Source: Quercus robur
Lineage: Eukaryota > Streptophyta > Magnoliopsida > Fagales > Fagaceae
Length of the DNA stretch: 64,000 nt
Direction of reading: 5' to 3'
Assembly (NCBI RefSeq): GCF_932294415.1
Contig: NC_065535.1
Location: forward strand, 13,659,282-13,723,281
The translations under genes and the position numbers were made by a program. Shown piece after piece: positions 41,228-51,612 of the stretch. The notes beneath the pieces were generated by a model. That model was not told where the DNA came from and did no database searches. It was given only the letters and a program-made list of their open reading frames with translations. Every line of letters begins with the position of its first letter. Within the stretch, counting starts at the first letter, position 1.

Positions 41228-43336
41228 TCAGTGACCTTGCATATCAAGCATCTCATCCAGACCTTTCAATCTCTCTAATCCTTCACTAATCAAGAAACGG
41301 ATCCTTTGCTTGTCATTGCAGTTACGGTTTTTCTCCATCTCTTGTCTAATCGTCTGTCTCAATTCAGCTGTAAGATTCAATGCATTTCAGATATTCTATC
41401 AGATTTCCATTTATCCAATGTTATGGGAGAGCATAGACTCTTTTGGAAACAGTTAGCATAGATAATCAGTTTGATGTAATGCAAAGGAAAATTTGATAAA
41501 AAAATGAAAGAATATTTAACAAACTGTGAAGTAATAATAAGAAGTTGAATGATCAACTGAAATAGGACTTGATAAATTCATGTGTTACCAGAATGCCAAC
41601 CTATTACCTTAGCAATACATTGGTGAATGTAATTCCCCAAAAAAAGTCACAAGTGTGTGCCCGTGTTTTTCCTTTTTACTGGAAATCAATGTATATTGTA
41701 AGGATTGTGATGGTCAGTAGACCCGGAAAATGATTTTTTCCGGGCAAAAGAATTCCTGATAAGTACAAGGTAGTGTTTAACTGGTAAGCTAGGAGGAACT
41801 TGTCTACATGTTTTAGCCAGACCAGAGATGACAGAACTTTGCAATATGGTCTTTTCCCCAAATTTCCAGCCCACCAAATCTACTAAAAATTTCTTTGATT
41901 TCATTGAAAGTTCCTCGGAGGGGAAACAGTTGCATAGCATACAAAAGCAACAGAAATAGTTGTCAATGCAATGGATTTTCATTAAGTTTGGGGTCCCAAC
42001 AGTATGACAATTTAAAATTAATTAATTACCAATAATTCATGGGTTTCGCTAGAGGTGAAGCCACAGCTGAGTGTCAAGCAAAGAGAAATGCCAAGGAGTA
42101 GAGTTGTAGAAGAACATACCAGAATGGCACAGATTTGTCAGATCACATTAGTAACTAAATGAAATCTATCTCCCTTAAGTTAGGCAAAGAGCTTTGTCAG
42201 ACTACATTAGTGACTAACTGAAATCTATCCTCCTCACTAATTTCTCAAGAAATATTATCATTAATTAGATACATATTTTTCTAAGCAAAGTTTCACCTCT
42301 AGCATGAACAGGGGCTCTCTGAGCAGTCCTCAGTGCCTGCCTGTAAAGATTCAGCACTCGAGCACGGAGAAGAAAATCCTGCAAATCAAAGGGGAGAACC
42401 ATAACTGATTCTCTTCCTCAACACCATATTTCCACATCAAAACACACCCAAAACAGCAACAATATAATTGTAAAAGCGACTCAAGAAAAATCTATTCAAA
42501 GAACTAAAAAAAAAAAACATATAAGATCTCCAAATTAAGTTCATAGAACCCAAACAAACGCAAATTGACATAATCATGATTATTTAGAGTTCTTTTAGTG
42601 CATTCATTTATGCAGATTTCATTTAACATCTTTGATGAATGACCGCATGAGCACCTATGAATTAAACAGTACATATTATACAAATTTATTGAAGCAACAT
42701 TTACATACTGTACCTAATGAATCTAATACTAGAAATTACTTTTAGAAAATTAAGCCTAATCTTTGACATCCAAAATAAATAATTAAATCCCAACTGCTTC
42801 ATATCATAGTATAATCCATATAACATAAATAACTTTAAAAAAAAAAAAAAAATCAACAACTAACTTTGCTATGAACTGCAATACATTACATTTATGTGAA
42901 ACCAATTCCTAATCACAGAACCTCTATTTTTGGCCTTTGTTTTTTAATCCTAAATCCTCAGATTCGAACAGCAATTTCATGAATTCTGAGTTAATAAATT
43001 GCAATAAACAAAGGTAGGGTTTCATTTCTAATTGATTTTTTGAATTAACGGTTAAATAAACAAATAATATAATTGAAAAGGAAAAAGAAGAAGTTGGCAT
43101 ACCTTGGGACAAAAAGAGGAGCGTCTAACGAAAGCTGAAGATTGCAGAGGCAGAGCAGACCAGTAACTGAGGAAGGAAAGTCCAAAGGAAAGAAAATAAA
43201 CGGCAGCGTTTTGTACAAAAGCACTAAGGGATAAAAACGACAGCGTTTTATGCAATAGAAAGAAGTCTAAGTCAAGCAAAACGATGCCGTTGCACTTAAA
43301 GCCAGACACAAGCTTCACGCGTGATATGATATACAC
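41228..43336 (-). CDS. LYR-motif protein, LYRM2-like
   Basis: Small mitochondrial LYR protein, of the type involved in respiratory complex I assembly. Exons in coding order: 43103-43336, 42297-42378 and 41228-41367. GT-AG borders and phases agree; 151 residues with the upstream start. The motif DFLLRARVLNLYRQALRTAQRAP, then RQEMEKNRNCNDKQRIRFLISEGLERLKGLDEMLDMQGH, is strongly LYRM2-like. The start is uncertain. ATG at 43334-43336 is the only in-frame ATG before the LYR motif, but it lies upstream of three AAACG(N)CGTTT-type motifs that often mark promoters. The conserved protein may begin nearer CTGCCTCTGCAA (about 43147). Intron 2 has a short tandem duplication near 42128-42235. From memory Arabidopsis At1g76065 is the counterpart. 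Confidence 0.8.
43190..43300 (-). promoter_or_regulatory. Cluster of AAACG-N-CGTTT motifs
   Basis: On the minus strand GGCATCGTTTTG, AAAACGCTGTCGTTTT and AAAACGCTGCCGTTTAT occur within about 110 bp. Palindromic AAACGNNNNCGTTT-type motifs are often near plant transcription starts. Here they fall inside the proposed first exon of the LYRM2-like gene. Confidence 0.4.
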
Positions 43337-44054
43337 ATTCTGTTATGAATCTGCTATGATATAAATATCAGAGTCCATTTAAATTACAATTGATCAATAA
43401 AATCTCACAGTTATATTTAGAAAGCTTTGCAATTTTGTTGCCATAAAAAATAAAAAAATGCAAGACATTGTTGCTACATAAAACTTAGATTTTGAACAAT
43501 TTTTTTTAGTTCCAAATGAGTGTTTTTAGTCCATAAAATTTATATAAAAAAAATTAACATTATTAGTTTCTCATCCACTCCCATTAATTTTCTTGTATGT
43601 GTCTAACTAAGCAATCACATGTCATTTTAAAAAAAATTGTGCTAACTTATTTTCTACTAAAATATTTCTCATATCCAATCCTAGACTCGAACTGTTTTAT
43701 TGTTCTAATCAAAACTCAAACTAGAAAAAATGTTCATAATTTCCCAAATCAAAACCCATACCCGATTGTGAGAAATATATGAAACTCGATTGAGAGAGAC
43801 ATATAAACTAAAGCCACATACTCCAACACTAAATTGTCCGCCCTTCAAGATTTGGTATGCCATCATATTTGATACATTAAAATTAAAAAGATAAAGTTTT
43901 CCTCAAAACTAATTGAAAAAAAAAAAAAAAAAAAATCTCATTTAACCCATTATGTGATAACTCATAAAATCATTTGGTGTAATTTTTAAACAAGCCACAT
44001 AACTTATTAGATATGTAATGTAACTAAAAGTATATGTGGATGATTTTATTAATT
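43337..44054. other. AT-rich upstream spacer
   Basis: AT-rich sequence with A runs (43914-43935) and no coding frame. It forms the left flank of direct repeat A. Confidence 0.5.
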
Positions 44055-45535
44055 ACCATAATGTGGGTAAAAGGAATTTTCCTCCAAACTTAATTTGTTC
44101 GGACATCTTCATTGAAAATACCAAAAAATAATAGTTTGATGAGCTAAATATCGAGTGTGGGTAGCTAAATGTGAACTTGAGTACGCTAGAATTGCCTCAT
44201 TGTAGTGTGGTTGAGATTTGAAATTCGAAAGAAGATATTTACCCTACAATATTTCGATCTCTAACAATTATTGACACAACTATATTGCGAGAAACGATCG
44301 ACAAAGGTATTAGGACTATATTATAAAGTAAATGAATCCAAGACATCTCAGCCTAAATAGAATGTTGAAATTCTAAGATAGCATGCTAAATTACTACATC
44401 AACTTACTAAAAATTTTGAAAAATAAGAAAGACGAGGAGAAAATGTTCAAGTGCCTAAAAAGCAGGTTAATCCAAAAAAAAAAAAAAAAAACAAAAAAAG
44501 ATGAAAGGTTAACATTAGGAACTTTTGAGGTAAAGAAGGCTATCGATTTGCTTGATAAAGACAAAGAACAAAATATTCTTGGAGTTCCAAATAAACTATC
44601 AAAGGATTGCACTAATTTATCTTTGAAAGAGTTATTGAAGTCCTTTTCTCCTATGCATGAGTACTCTACTAATTTTTGTTAAAGGTGCAAGTTTTCTAGT
44701 GAGTAACGTAAGAGATGAGTGGAAGATACATAAGAGATAAGGGTGCATTTGTTTCCAGCGGCTGCGCGTTTGGTTTCAGCACGTTTTTTTTGGTTGGTCC
44801 ATGTCACTGTTTATGGACCATCTTTTTTTTTTTTTTTAAGAAAAGTTGATGGACCATCTAGTGCTCAAAACAGGTGAACAGTAATTTGTAGTAATAAAAA
44901 ATATTTTTCTAATGTGTTTTTAGCAATAAGTTTTCAATTTTCAGTAAAATAAGCGGTATTTAAATGCACACTAAGGATCTGTTTGGATATATCTTATTGT
45001 TGAGAACTGAAATCTGAAAACACTATAGCAAAATAATTTTTAAATATGTGAATAGTACCGTAGGACCTAATTTTTTTAAAAAAAAATTGTTGAAATTCGT
45101 ATTTGCAGGTCTCGTGAACAGTACACAAGACCCACAAAAAAAACACAAACACACCTTTTTTTTTCTTTTTTTTTTTAATCGCAATCCAAACCCAGCCTAA
45201 TTTTGCTCACATGTATTTAAGTTAAATTTTTAATTGATGTGGTTGTTTTTTTTTATAAGATGTGGTTGTTTTTTGATTGGACCTAGCATGTCATATTGCA
45301 AGGACTATATATCACCAAATTTAATGTTATGGGGTCAATCAAGAGACGTACAACTGATCTTTAAACCAAAGACGGAGCTATGTAATCATCTTGTGTGACG
45401 TGGTCATTGACTTACGGATCTCTTTCCCCATTTGGTCGACCATTATAGGCACCCTTAATTAGTCCCTTAAGTAGTGCATGTTAACTCCCTTCATCAAGAT
45501 TTATTGTGCCCACAACAAATCATTGCATACGATGC
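44055..45535. repeat. Direct repeat A (left copy)
   Basis: This 1.48-kb segment from ACCATAATGTGGGTAAAAGG to CATTGCATACGATGC is repeated at 49579-51612. Most of it aligns closely; the right 500 bp are almost identical and the left part differs at several percent. The two copies differ by a replacement: 52 bp here (44862-44913) against about 613 bp in A'. It contains MITEs and no gene. Confidence 0.9.
44975..45197. mobile_element. Tourist-like MITE in repeat A
   Basis: Ends GGATCTGTTTGGAT and, reversed, GGCTGGGTTTGGAT are inverted repeats. TAA lies directly outside both ends (44972-44974 and 45198-45200), as in PIF/Harbinger Tourist MITEs. The second copy is at 51051-51274. Confidence 0.7.
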
Positions 45536-48500
45536 TATGTAATACACGGGCCACTGCGTGTCGTTGTCCTCTCGGATTAGCACTAAGCTCACCGCATGAG
45601 CGGCGACTGCGATGTATGCGTACAACACCTCATCGGCGTCGGGACTGGACATGACCGGTGGTCGAGCGAGGTATTCCTTGAGCTGTTGGAAGGCTAAATC
45701 ACACTCTTCAGTCCACTCAAAACCCTTCCACTTGTGCAATAGGAGGAAAAAAGGCCTGCATCTGTCCGCTGAGCGGGAGATGAAACGGTTTAAAGCGGCT
45801 ATCATGCCTGTAAGCTTCTGGACCTCTTTGGGATTCCGAGGAGACTGCATGCTATGAATGGCTCTTATTTGGTCAGGGTTAACCTCGATTCCTCGGTGGG
45901 TTACCATATAGCCCAAGAATTTCCCCGATCCCACCCCAAATGAGCATTTGGATGCGTTCAGTCACAGCTTGTACCTTCTCAGAATTTGAAACACTTCGTC
46001 GAGGTCTCTAATGTGGTCGGCCACCAATTTACTCTTTACTACCATGTCGTCTATATACACCTCGATGGTTTTGCCCATCTGCTGCTCAAACATCCTAGTC
46101 ATCATCCTTTGATAGGTCGACCCGGCATTCTTCAGGCCAAAGGGCATCACCTTGTAATGATAGTTGCTAACTGGGGTGACGAAAACAGTTTTTTCCTGGT
46201 CTTCGGTGGCCAAGGATATCTGATGGTAGCCCTGGAAAGCGTCCAAAAAACTCATTCGGGGATGCCCGACAGTCGCATCTACCAGTCGGTCTATCCGCGG
46301 CATCGGGAAAGGATCCTTTAGGCAGGCCTTGTTTAAGTTCGTGAAGTCCACGCAGACCCGCCATTTCCCGCTCTTCTTCTTCATCACGACTGTGTTTGCC
46401 AACCATTCGAGGTAGAATACTTCCTTGATAGCCCCAGCTCTCTTCAATTTTGCGACTTCCTCTCTCACAGCGTCTGCATGCTCCTTTGACGGGCGCCGGG
46501 GAGGCTGCTTCTTCAGTGTAATAGCCGAATTAACATTAAGGTAATGGCGTATGAGGTCTGAGTCAACCCCGGGGGCTTCGTAAGGATCCCAGGCGAATAC
46601 GTCCTCATTTCGTCGAAGAAAATTAATTAGCGCTGACTTCTCCTGTGCTGGTAATTGCGAGCCAATTTGGAAAAACTTCTCGGGGTCTGATCCGACGAGC
46701 ACTTTCTCTAGCTCCTCATAGCTCACCTCCATGGCCGGTCCTCCATTACCCGTAGTTAGGACCGGGGTCCTTGATTGCTATAAGCTATTCCCGGCTGAAG
46801 TGGAAGGTCCGCTGCTTGATCGTCGAGAAATTGCCGACACCATACATTATCTGGCCATTCATTGGTCCCCTACTATCTCTTTGATTCGACATTCTGACGG
46901 ATATTTCACTTTCTGGTGCAGGGTTGACGACACAGCCCCTAGTGCATGAAGTCATGGCCGTGCCACAATAGCTGTGTAGGGGGAGTATGCATCTACCACG
47001 ATGAAGTCCACTTCCACTACTTCTGAGTCTGTTTGCACAGGCAGCCTAATCATGCCTTTCGGGATGATGACTTTTCCTTCAAAGCTAAGCAGGGGTGAAT
47101 CGTATGGCGACAGGTCTTCCTGCTTCAAGTTCAGCCCCTTATACAAATCTGGGTACATTATCTCCACGGCACTACCCTGATCAACTAACACCCTCTTCAC
47201 GTCATAACCTCCTATTCTGAGCGTCACGACTAGGGCATCTTCATGGGGTTGAATAGTTCCTTCCTTATCCTCCTCTGTGAACCCGATTAATGGCAAGGCC
47301 CTTAATCTGGCTCTCTTGGATCCTCTTTCGCCTGGCTCTGTCGGGAACCTACCCACTGACATTACTCTGAACGGGCCGGAACCGGTTCTCCCAGGTGCGG
47401 CAAGAATGACATTTATCGTGCCTATGGGTGGCCTCAATGTGCCTTGTCTGGTTTCGACATTCGACTGCTCAGGGCGGTGCAACAGATGCCTTAGCTTTCC
47501 TTCTCGGACAAGCCAATCCAAATAGTTTTTCAGGTTTCCTGCACTCGTCAGTGGTGTGACCGGGCTCTTGATGATACGCACAGTATAGATTCTGATTGCG
47601 TTTTGAGGGGTCGCCTGCCATCCTGTTCGGCCACTGAAAGAAGGGTTCGCGCTTTACTTTCTCCAGGATCTCGTGCAATGGTTCTCGGAACACAGCATGG
47701 ACTACCTGAGCCCCAGTAGGTCCGGACTGTTCCATGTAATCTCTCCTCGGCTTGTTACTGCTGCTGAAGCGGTTCGACCTGAAGTCCCTCCTCTCCTGAG
47801 GGACGACTTTCGCCTTTCCCTTCCCAATCTGTTGGTCCTCCTCGACCCTTTTGTACTTGTCTATTCTGTCCATGAGTTGTCGCACGCTGGTGACTGGCTT
47901 CCCAGTGAGAGACTTTCTCAAGCCATGCTCTGTCGGCAGGCCCCTTTTGAATGTACTAATGGCGACGTCATCGTAGTTTCCTTCTATCTCGTTGTACGTT
48001 TCCCAATATCTGTCCGAGTAGGCCTTCAGCGTTTCTCCTTTTCGCATGGATAAGGATAAGAGGGAATCGAGGGGCCGAGGGACTCTAGTGCTAGTGATGA
48101 AATGGGAACCAAAAGCCTGCGTCAACTGTTTAAAGGAATCTATGGAATTCGGCGGGAGGGCATCAAACCATCTCATTGCCAGGGGTCCCAAACTGGATGG
48201 AAACACCTTACACATTAACGCCTCGTCCCTGGAGTGGACGACTATCCTCTGGTTGAATTGGCTCACGTGCTCCACTGGGTCAGTTCGACCATTGTATATG
48301 GCAAACGTTGGCTGATTGAACCACCGAGGAAGCATTGCCTTCTCTATTCTACGGGTGAATGGCGACTGGGAGATTCGGTCCAGGGTCTTGCTCATGGCAT
48401 CATTGCCAGGCCTTGGTAAGACGGGCTTTTGCGACCGCGTTTGTGAGGTCGTTCTTCCTCATAGGAAAACGTCTCGCTCGGAGGGGTTCTCGACCTTCGT

Positions 48501-49578
48501 CTGTATTCACCGTCCTCACCACTGCTAGTGTCCGAAACGGGTGAAGGACGTTTTCGTTGGGCTCGACGCAGCTTCTTCTTCAAATCGTCAATCTCTTGCT
48601 GTAGAGCCTTCCGCTCGTTGTGCTGGTGGGATGCGTGATCCTTCCCTTTTGAGTGGCTTCTATTCGTGTAAGAGGTGTTCACACTGCCCTCTCGTTGATT
48701 ATCTTGGTCCTTCGCTCGTTCGAGGTTTAGAAAGTTGTCCTGTCATTGAGATTCTGCACGTCCGGTTTGGCGCGGATCTGATCCTTCCATCCCTTACTGT
48801 TTCACTTGTCGAGACACAAGTTCTTCCCACAGACGGCGCCAATTGTAGGAGCTGTTTTTGGGGCTCAGGCCCAACAGGCAAGCGATTCTGGCCCAAAAGT
48901 CCCTCAACAATGAATTTATAGATAGTAGGTTACAGAACTAGGTCTTGACAGAGTGAACATAGTTATGAACAAGCCATGCAACCATTTGGACGTGGGGATA
49001 TTCCTCCAAGCTTCTTGGGATAACAGTCCGTGGGGCTGTATCTTCTGCTTTTTTCCTCCAATTCCTTTTCTCTTTCTCCCTCCTTTTCTTTCTCCCTCTT
49101 GCGATCCCCTGGCCATGAGGATTTTCTTCTCTTATATAGCATCCTTCCTACGATAATGACCCTACACTTGTTAATCATCTGGGCCTCTACTTGAGTGCCT
49201 GTCCCATAGGACATCCTCCTTCTTTTCTGTGAATTGCACTGGCCAAGATAATTCTGTTCTCCTGTCCTTTCCACATTAATGCGGCTGGAAAAGTAGCTTT
49301 CTTGCATTTAATGCGGCAGTTGTGGTTGCCCCCCCCCCCCCCCCCGGAACGTCCTGCTTTCTTCCTTGGTTTTGGATGACCTTTCTCCATGTAAAGGGTG
49401 TGAATCGGACTCCCATTTGGTGCGTCCGAGGAGGTACTCCTCCTCGGACGCCCCTAAGTAAGCCCGGCCCAACGTGATTGGGTTGGAGGGTCCTCTGCCC
49501 GTGTCTTTGCTTCTTATTGTGGTTGGGCTTAGTACAAATACTATGGTCCAACGTTGACTGGCGAATTTTACCCCCACA
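45536..49578 (-). mobile_element. Incomplete Ty3/gypsy retrotransposon, Tat/Retand-like
   Basis: Fossil element on the minus strand. In order from its 5' end: an LTR (48844-49578), a primer-binding-site region starting ATTGGCGCCGTCTGTGGGAA, a gag-like part (about 47470-48690, with a CYCAYHQEPGHTTDEC-like zinc knuckle), a protease-like part (about 46950-47580) and a reverse-transcriptase part (about 45540-46730, with VYIDDM). The RT phrases are typical of the Tat/Retand lineage. No integrase or second LTR was found, and the coding region looks broken in a few places. ACCAT next to the LTR (49579-49583) matches the uninterrupted site at 44055-44059. Age cannot be set from one LTR. Confidence 0.85.
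48844..49578 (-). repeat. LTR of the gypsy element
   Basis: On the minus strand it runs from TGTGGGGGTAAAATTCGCC to CAGCTCCTACA, with standard TG...CA ends. It includes a run of C bases at about 49330-49346. The primer-binding-site region follows immediately inside. Confidence 0.8.
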
Positions 49579-50376
49579 ACCATAATGTGGGTAAAAGGAA
49601 TTTTCCTCCAAACTTAATTTGTTTGGACATCTTCATTGAAAATACCAAAAAATAATGGTTTGATGAGCTAAATATCGAGTGTGGGTAGCTAAATGTGAAC
49701 TTGAGTACGCCAGAATTGCCTCATTGTAGTGTGGCTGAGATTTGAAATTCGAAAGAAGATATTTACCCTGAAATATTTCGATCTCTAACAATTATTGATA
49801 CAACTATAATGCGGGAAACAATCGGCAAAGGAATTAGGACTATATTATAAAGTAAATGAATCCAAGATATCTCACCCTAAATAGAATGTTGAAATTCTAA
49901 GATAGCATGCTAAATTACTACATCAACTTACTAAAAATTTTGAAAAATAAGAAAGACGAGGAGAGAATGTTCAAGTGCCTAAAAAGCAGGTGAATCCAAA
50001 AAAAAAAAAAAGATGAAAGGTTAACATTAGGAACTTTTGAGGTAAAGAAGGCCATCGATTTGCTTGATAAAGACAAAGAACAAAAAATTCTTGGAGTTCC
50101 AAATAAACTATCAAAGGATTGCACTAATTTATCTTTGAAAGAGTTATTGAAGTCCCTTTCTCCTATGCATGAGTACTCTACTAATTTTTGTTAAAGGTGC
50201 AAGTTGTCTAGTGAGTAACGTAAGAGATGAGGAGTGGAAGACACCTAAGAGATAAGGGTGCATTTGTTTCCAGCGGCTGCGCGTTTGGTTTCAGCACGTT
50301 TTTTTTGGTTGGTCCATGTCACTGTTTATGGACCATCTTTTTTTTTTTTTTTGAGAAAAGTTGATGGACCATCTAG

Positions 50377-50989
50377 AGCCCGTTTGGTTATAGTTTTCAA
50401 AAATTGTTGTTTAAAAAGATGTGAAAATTGTGGTTTAAAAAGTGTTGTTGAACAATATGTTTTTAGTGTGAATAAAACAAAAAAATGTGTTTGGTATCAT
50501 AGTTTAAACAATGTTTTTCAGTGTTCAAAAAATGTAAAATATGTGTTTGGTATGTATGTTTTGTGTGATAAAAAAAAGCTGACCCGTAGCAGATTTTAAG
50601 GATGTAATCCCATTTTTATCCCTACTTTATCTATTATGTGTCCGTCTTTACCCATTTCTCTTCAGTCTTTCCTCAGAGCAAAAACCCAAAAAGCAAACCC
50701 ACGCCGTTCTCAGCTCCATTGCCGCCAAAGAAGATCGACGGCTACGCTTCGCGGCCGTCGTATCTTATCTCCACCAAGAAGCCAAAGAAGATCCACGGTT
50801 GGGCTTCACGGTCGTCGTATCTCATCTCCACCGTCAACATTCGAAGATCGAGCCCGAGATCGAGCTTTTGTCGCCGCCGACCCATCACTCGAAGATGGAG
50901 GTTCGAATCTCACTTTCACCTTGCTTCTCAATGGGTTTTTGTGTAAAGATTGAATATTCCCTTCTTCACTCAGATGTGTCCACTTGTTT
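50377..50989. mobile_element. Segment unique to A', transposon-like left end
   Basis: It starts AGCCCGTTTGGTTATAG, a type of sequence common at ends of non-autonomous plant DNA transposons, and has a GC-rich part (50690-50930). That part holds an imperfect tandem unit of about 60 bp: AAGAAGATCGACGGCTACGC, then AAGAAGATCCACGGTTGGGC. The open frames across it are short and Arg/Ser-rich and are not recognised. A has 52 unrelated bases here. Confidence 0.5.
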
Positions 50990-51050
50990 GTGTTTTTAGC
51001 AATAAGTTTTCAATTTTCAGTAAAATAAGCGGTATTCAAATGCACACTAA

Positions 51051-51274
51051 GGGTCTGTTTGGATATATCTTATTGTTGAGAACTGAAATCTGAAAACACT
51101 ATAGCAAAATAATTTTTAAATATGTGAATAGTACCGTGGGACCTAATTTTTTTAAAAAAAAATTGTTGAAATTCGTATTTGCAGGTCTCGTGAACAGTAC
51201 ACAAGACCCACAAAAAAAACACAAACACACCTTTTTTTTTCTTTTTTTTTTTTAATCGCAATCCAAACCCAGCC
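51051..51274. mobile_element. Tourist-like MITE in repeat A'
   Basis: Near-identical copy of 44975-45197, with the same TAA flanks. It is duplicated as part of A'; it is not a separate insertion. Confidence 0.7.
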
Positions 51275-51612
51275 TAATTTTGCTCACATGTATTTGAGTT
51301 AAATTTTTAATTGATGTGGTTGTTTTTTTTTATAAGATGTGGTTGTTTTTTGATTGGACCTAGCATGTCATATTGCAAGGACTATATATCACCAAATTTA
51401 ATGTTATGGGGTCAATCAAGAGACGTACAACTGATCTTTAAACCAAAGACGGAGCTATGTAATCATCTTGTGTGACGTGGTCATTGACTTACGGATCTCT
51501 TTCCCCATTTGGTCGACCATTATAGGCACCCTTAATTAGTCCCTTAAGTAGTGCATGTTAACTCCCTTCATCAAGATTTATTGTGCCCACAACAAATCAT
51601 TGCATACGATGC

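Larger units (their letters stand above)
49579..51612. repeat. Direct repeat A' (right copy)
   Basis: Counterpart of 44055-45535, starting directly at the LTR edge with ACCATAATG and ending CATTGCATACGATGC. It is about 550 bp longer because of the replaced segment 50377-50989. The flank to the right (51613 on) shows no copy after A. Confidence 0.9.

Noticed and set aside
45494-48395. Frames with reverse transcriptase, protease and gag similarity as host genes
   Set aside because: Their order and motifs are those of a Ty3/gypsy element; they belong to the fossil at 45536-49578.
50636-50953. 105- and 102-codon frames in the A' segment
   Set aside because: They are Arg/Ser/Pro-rich, overlap in two frames and come from a short tandem unit; no family is recognised.
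44055-51612. A and A' as LTRs of one large retrotransposon
   Set aside because: They do not begin TG and end CA, they contain unrelated MITEs, and the enclosed gypsy part has its own LTR with proper ends and primer-binding-site region.
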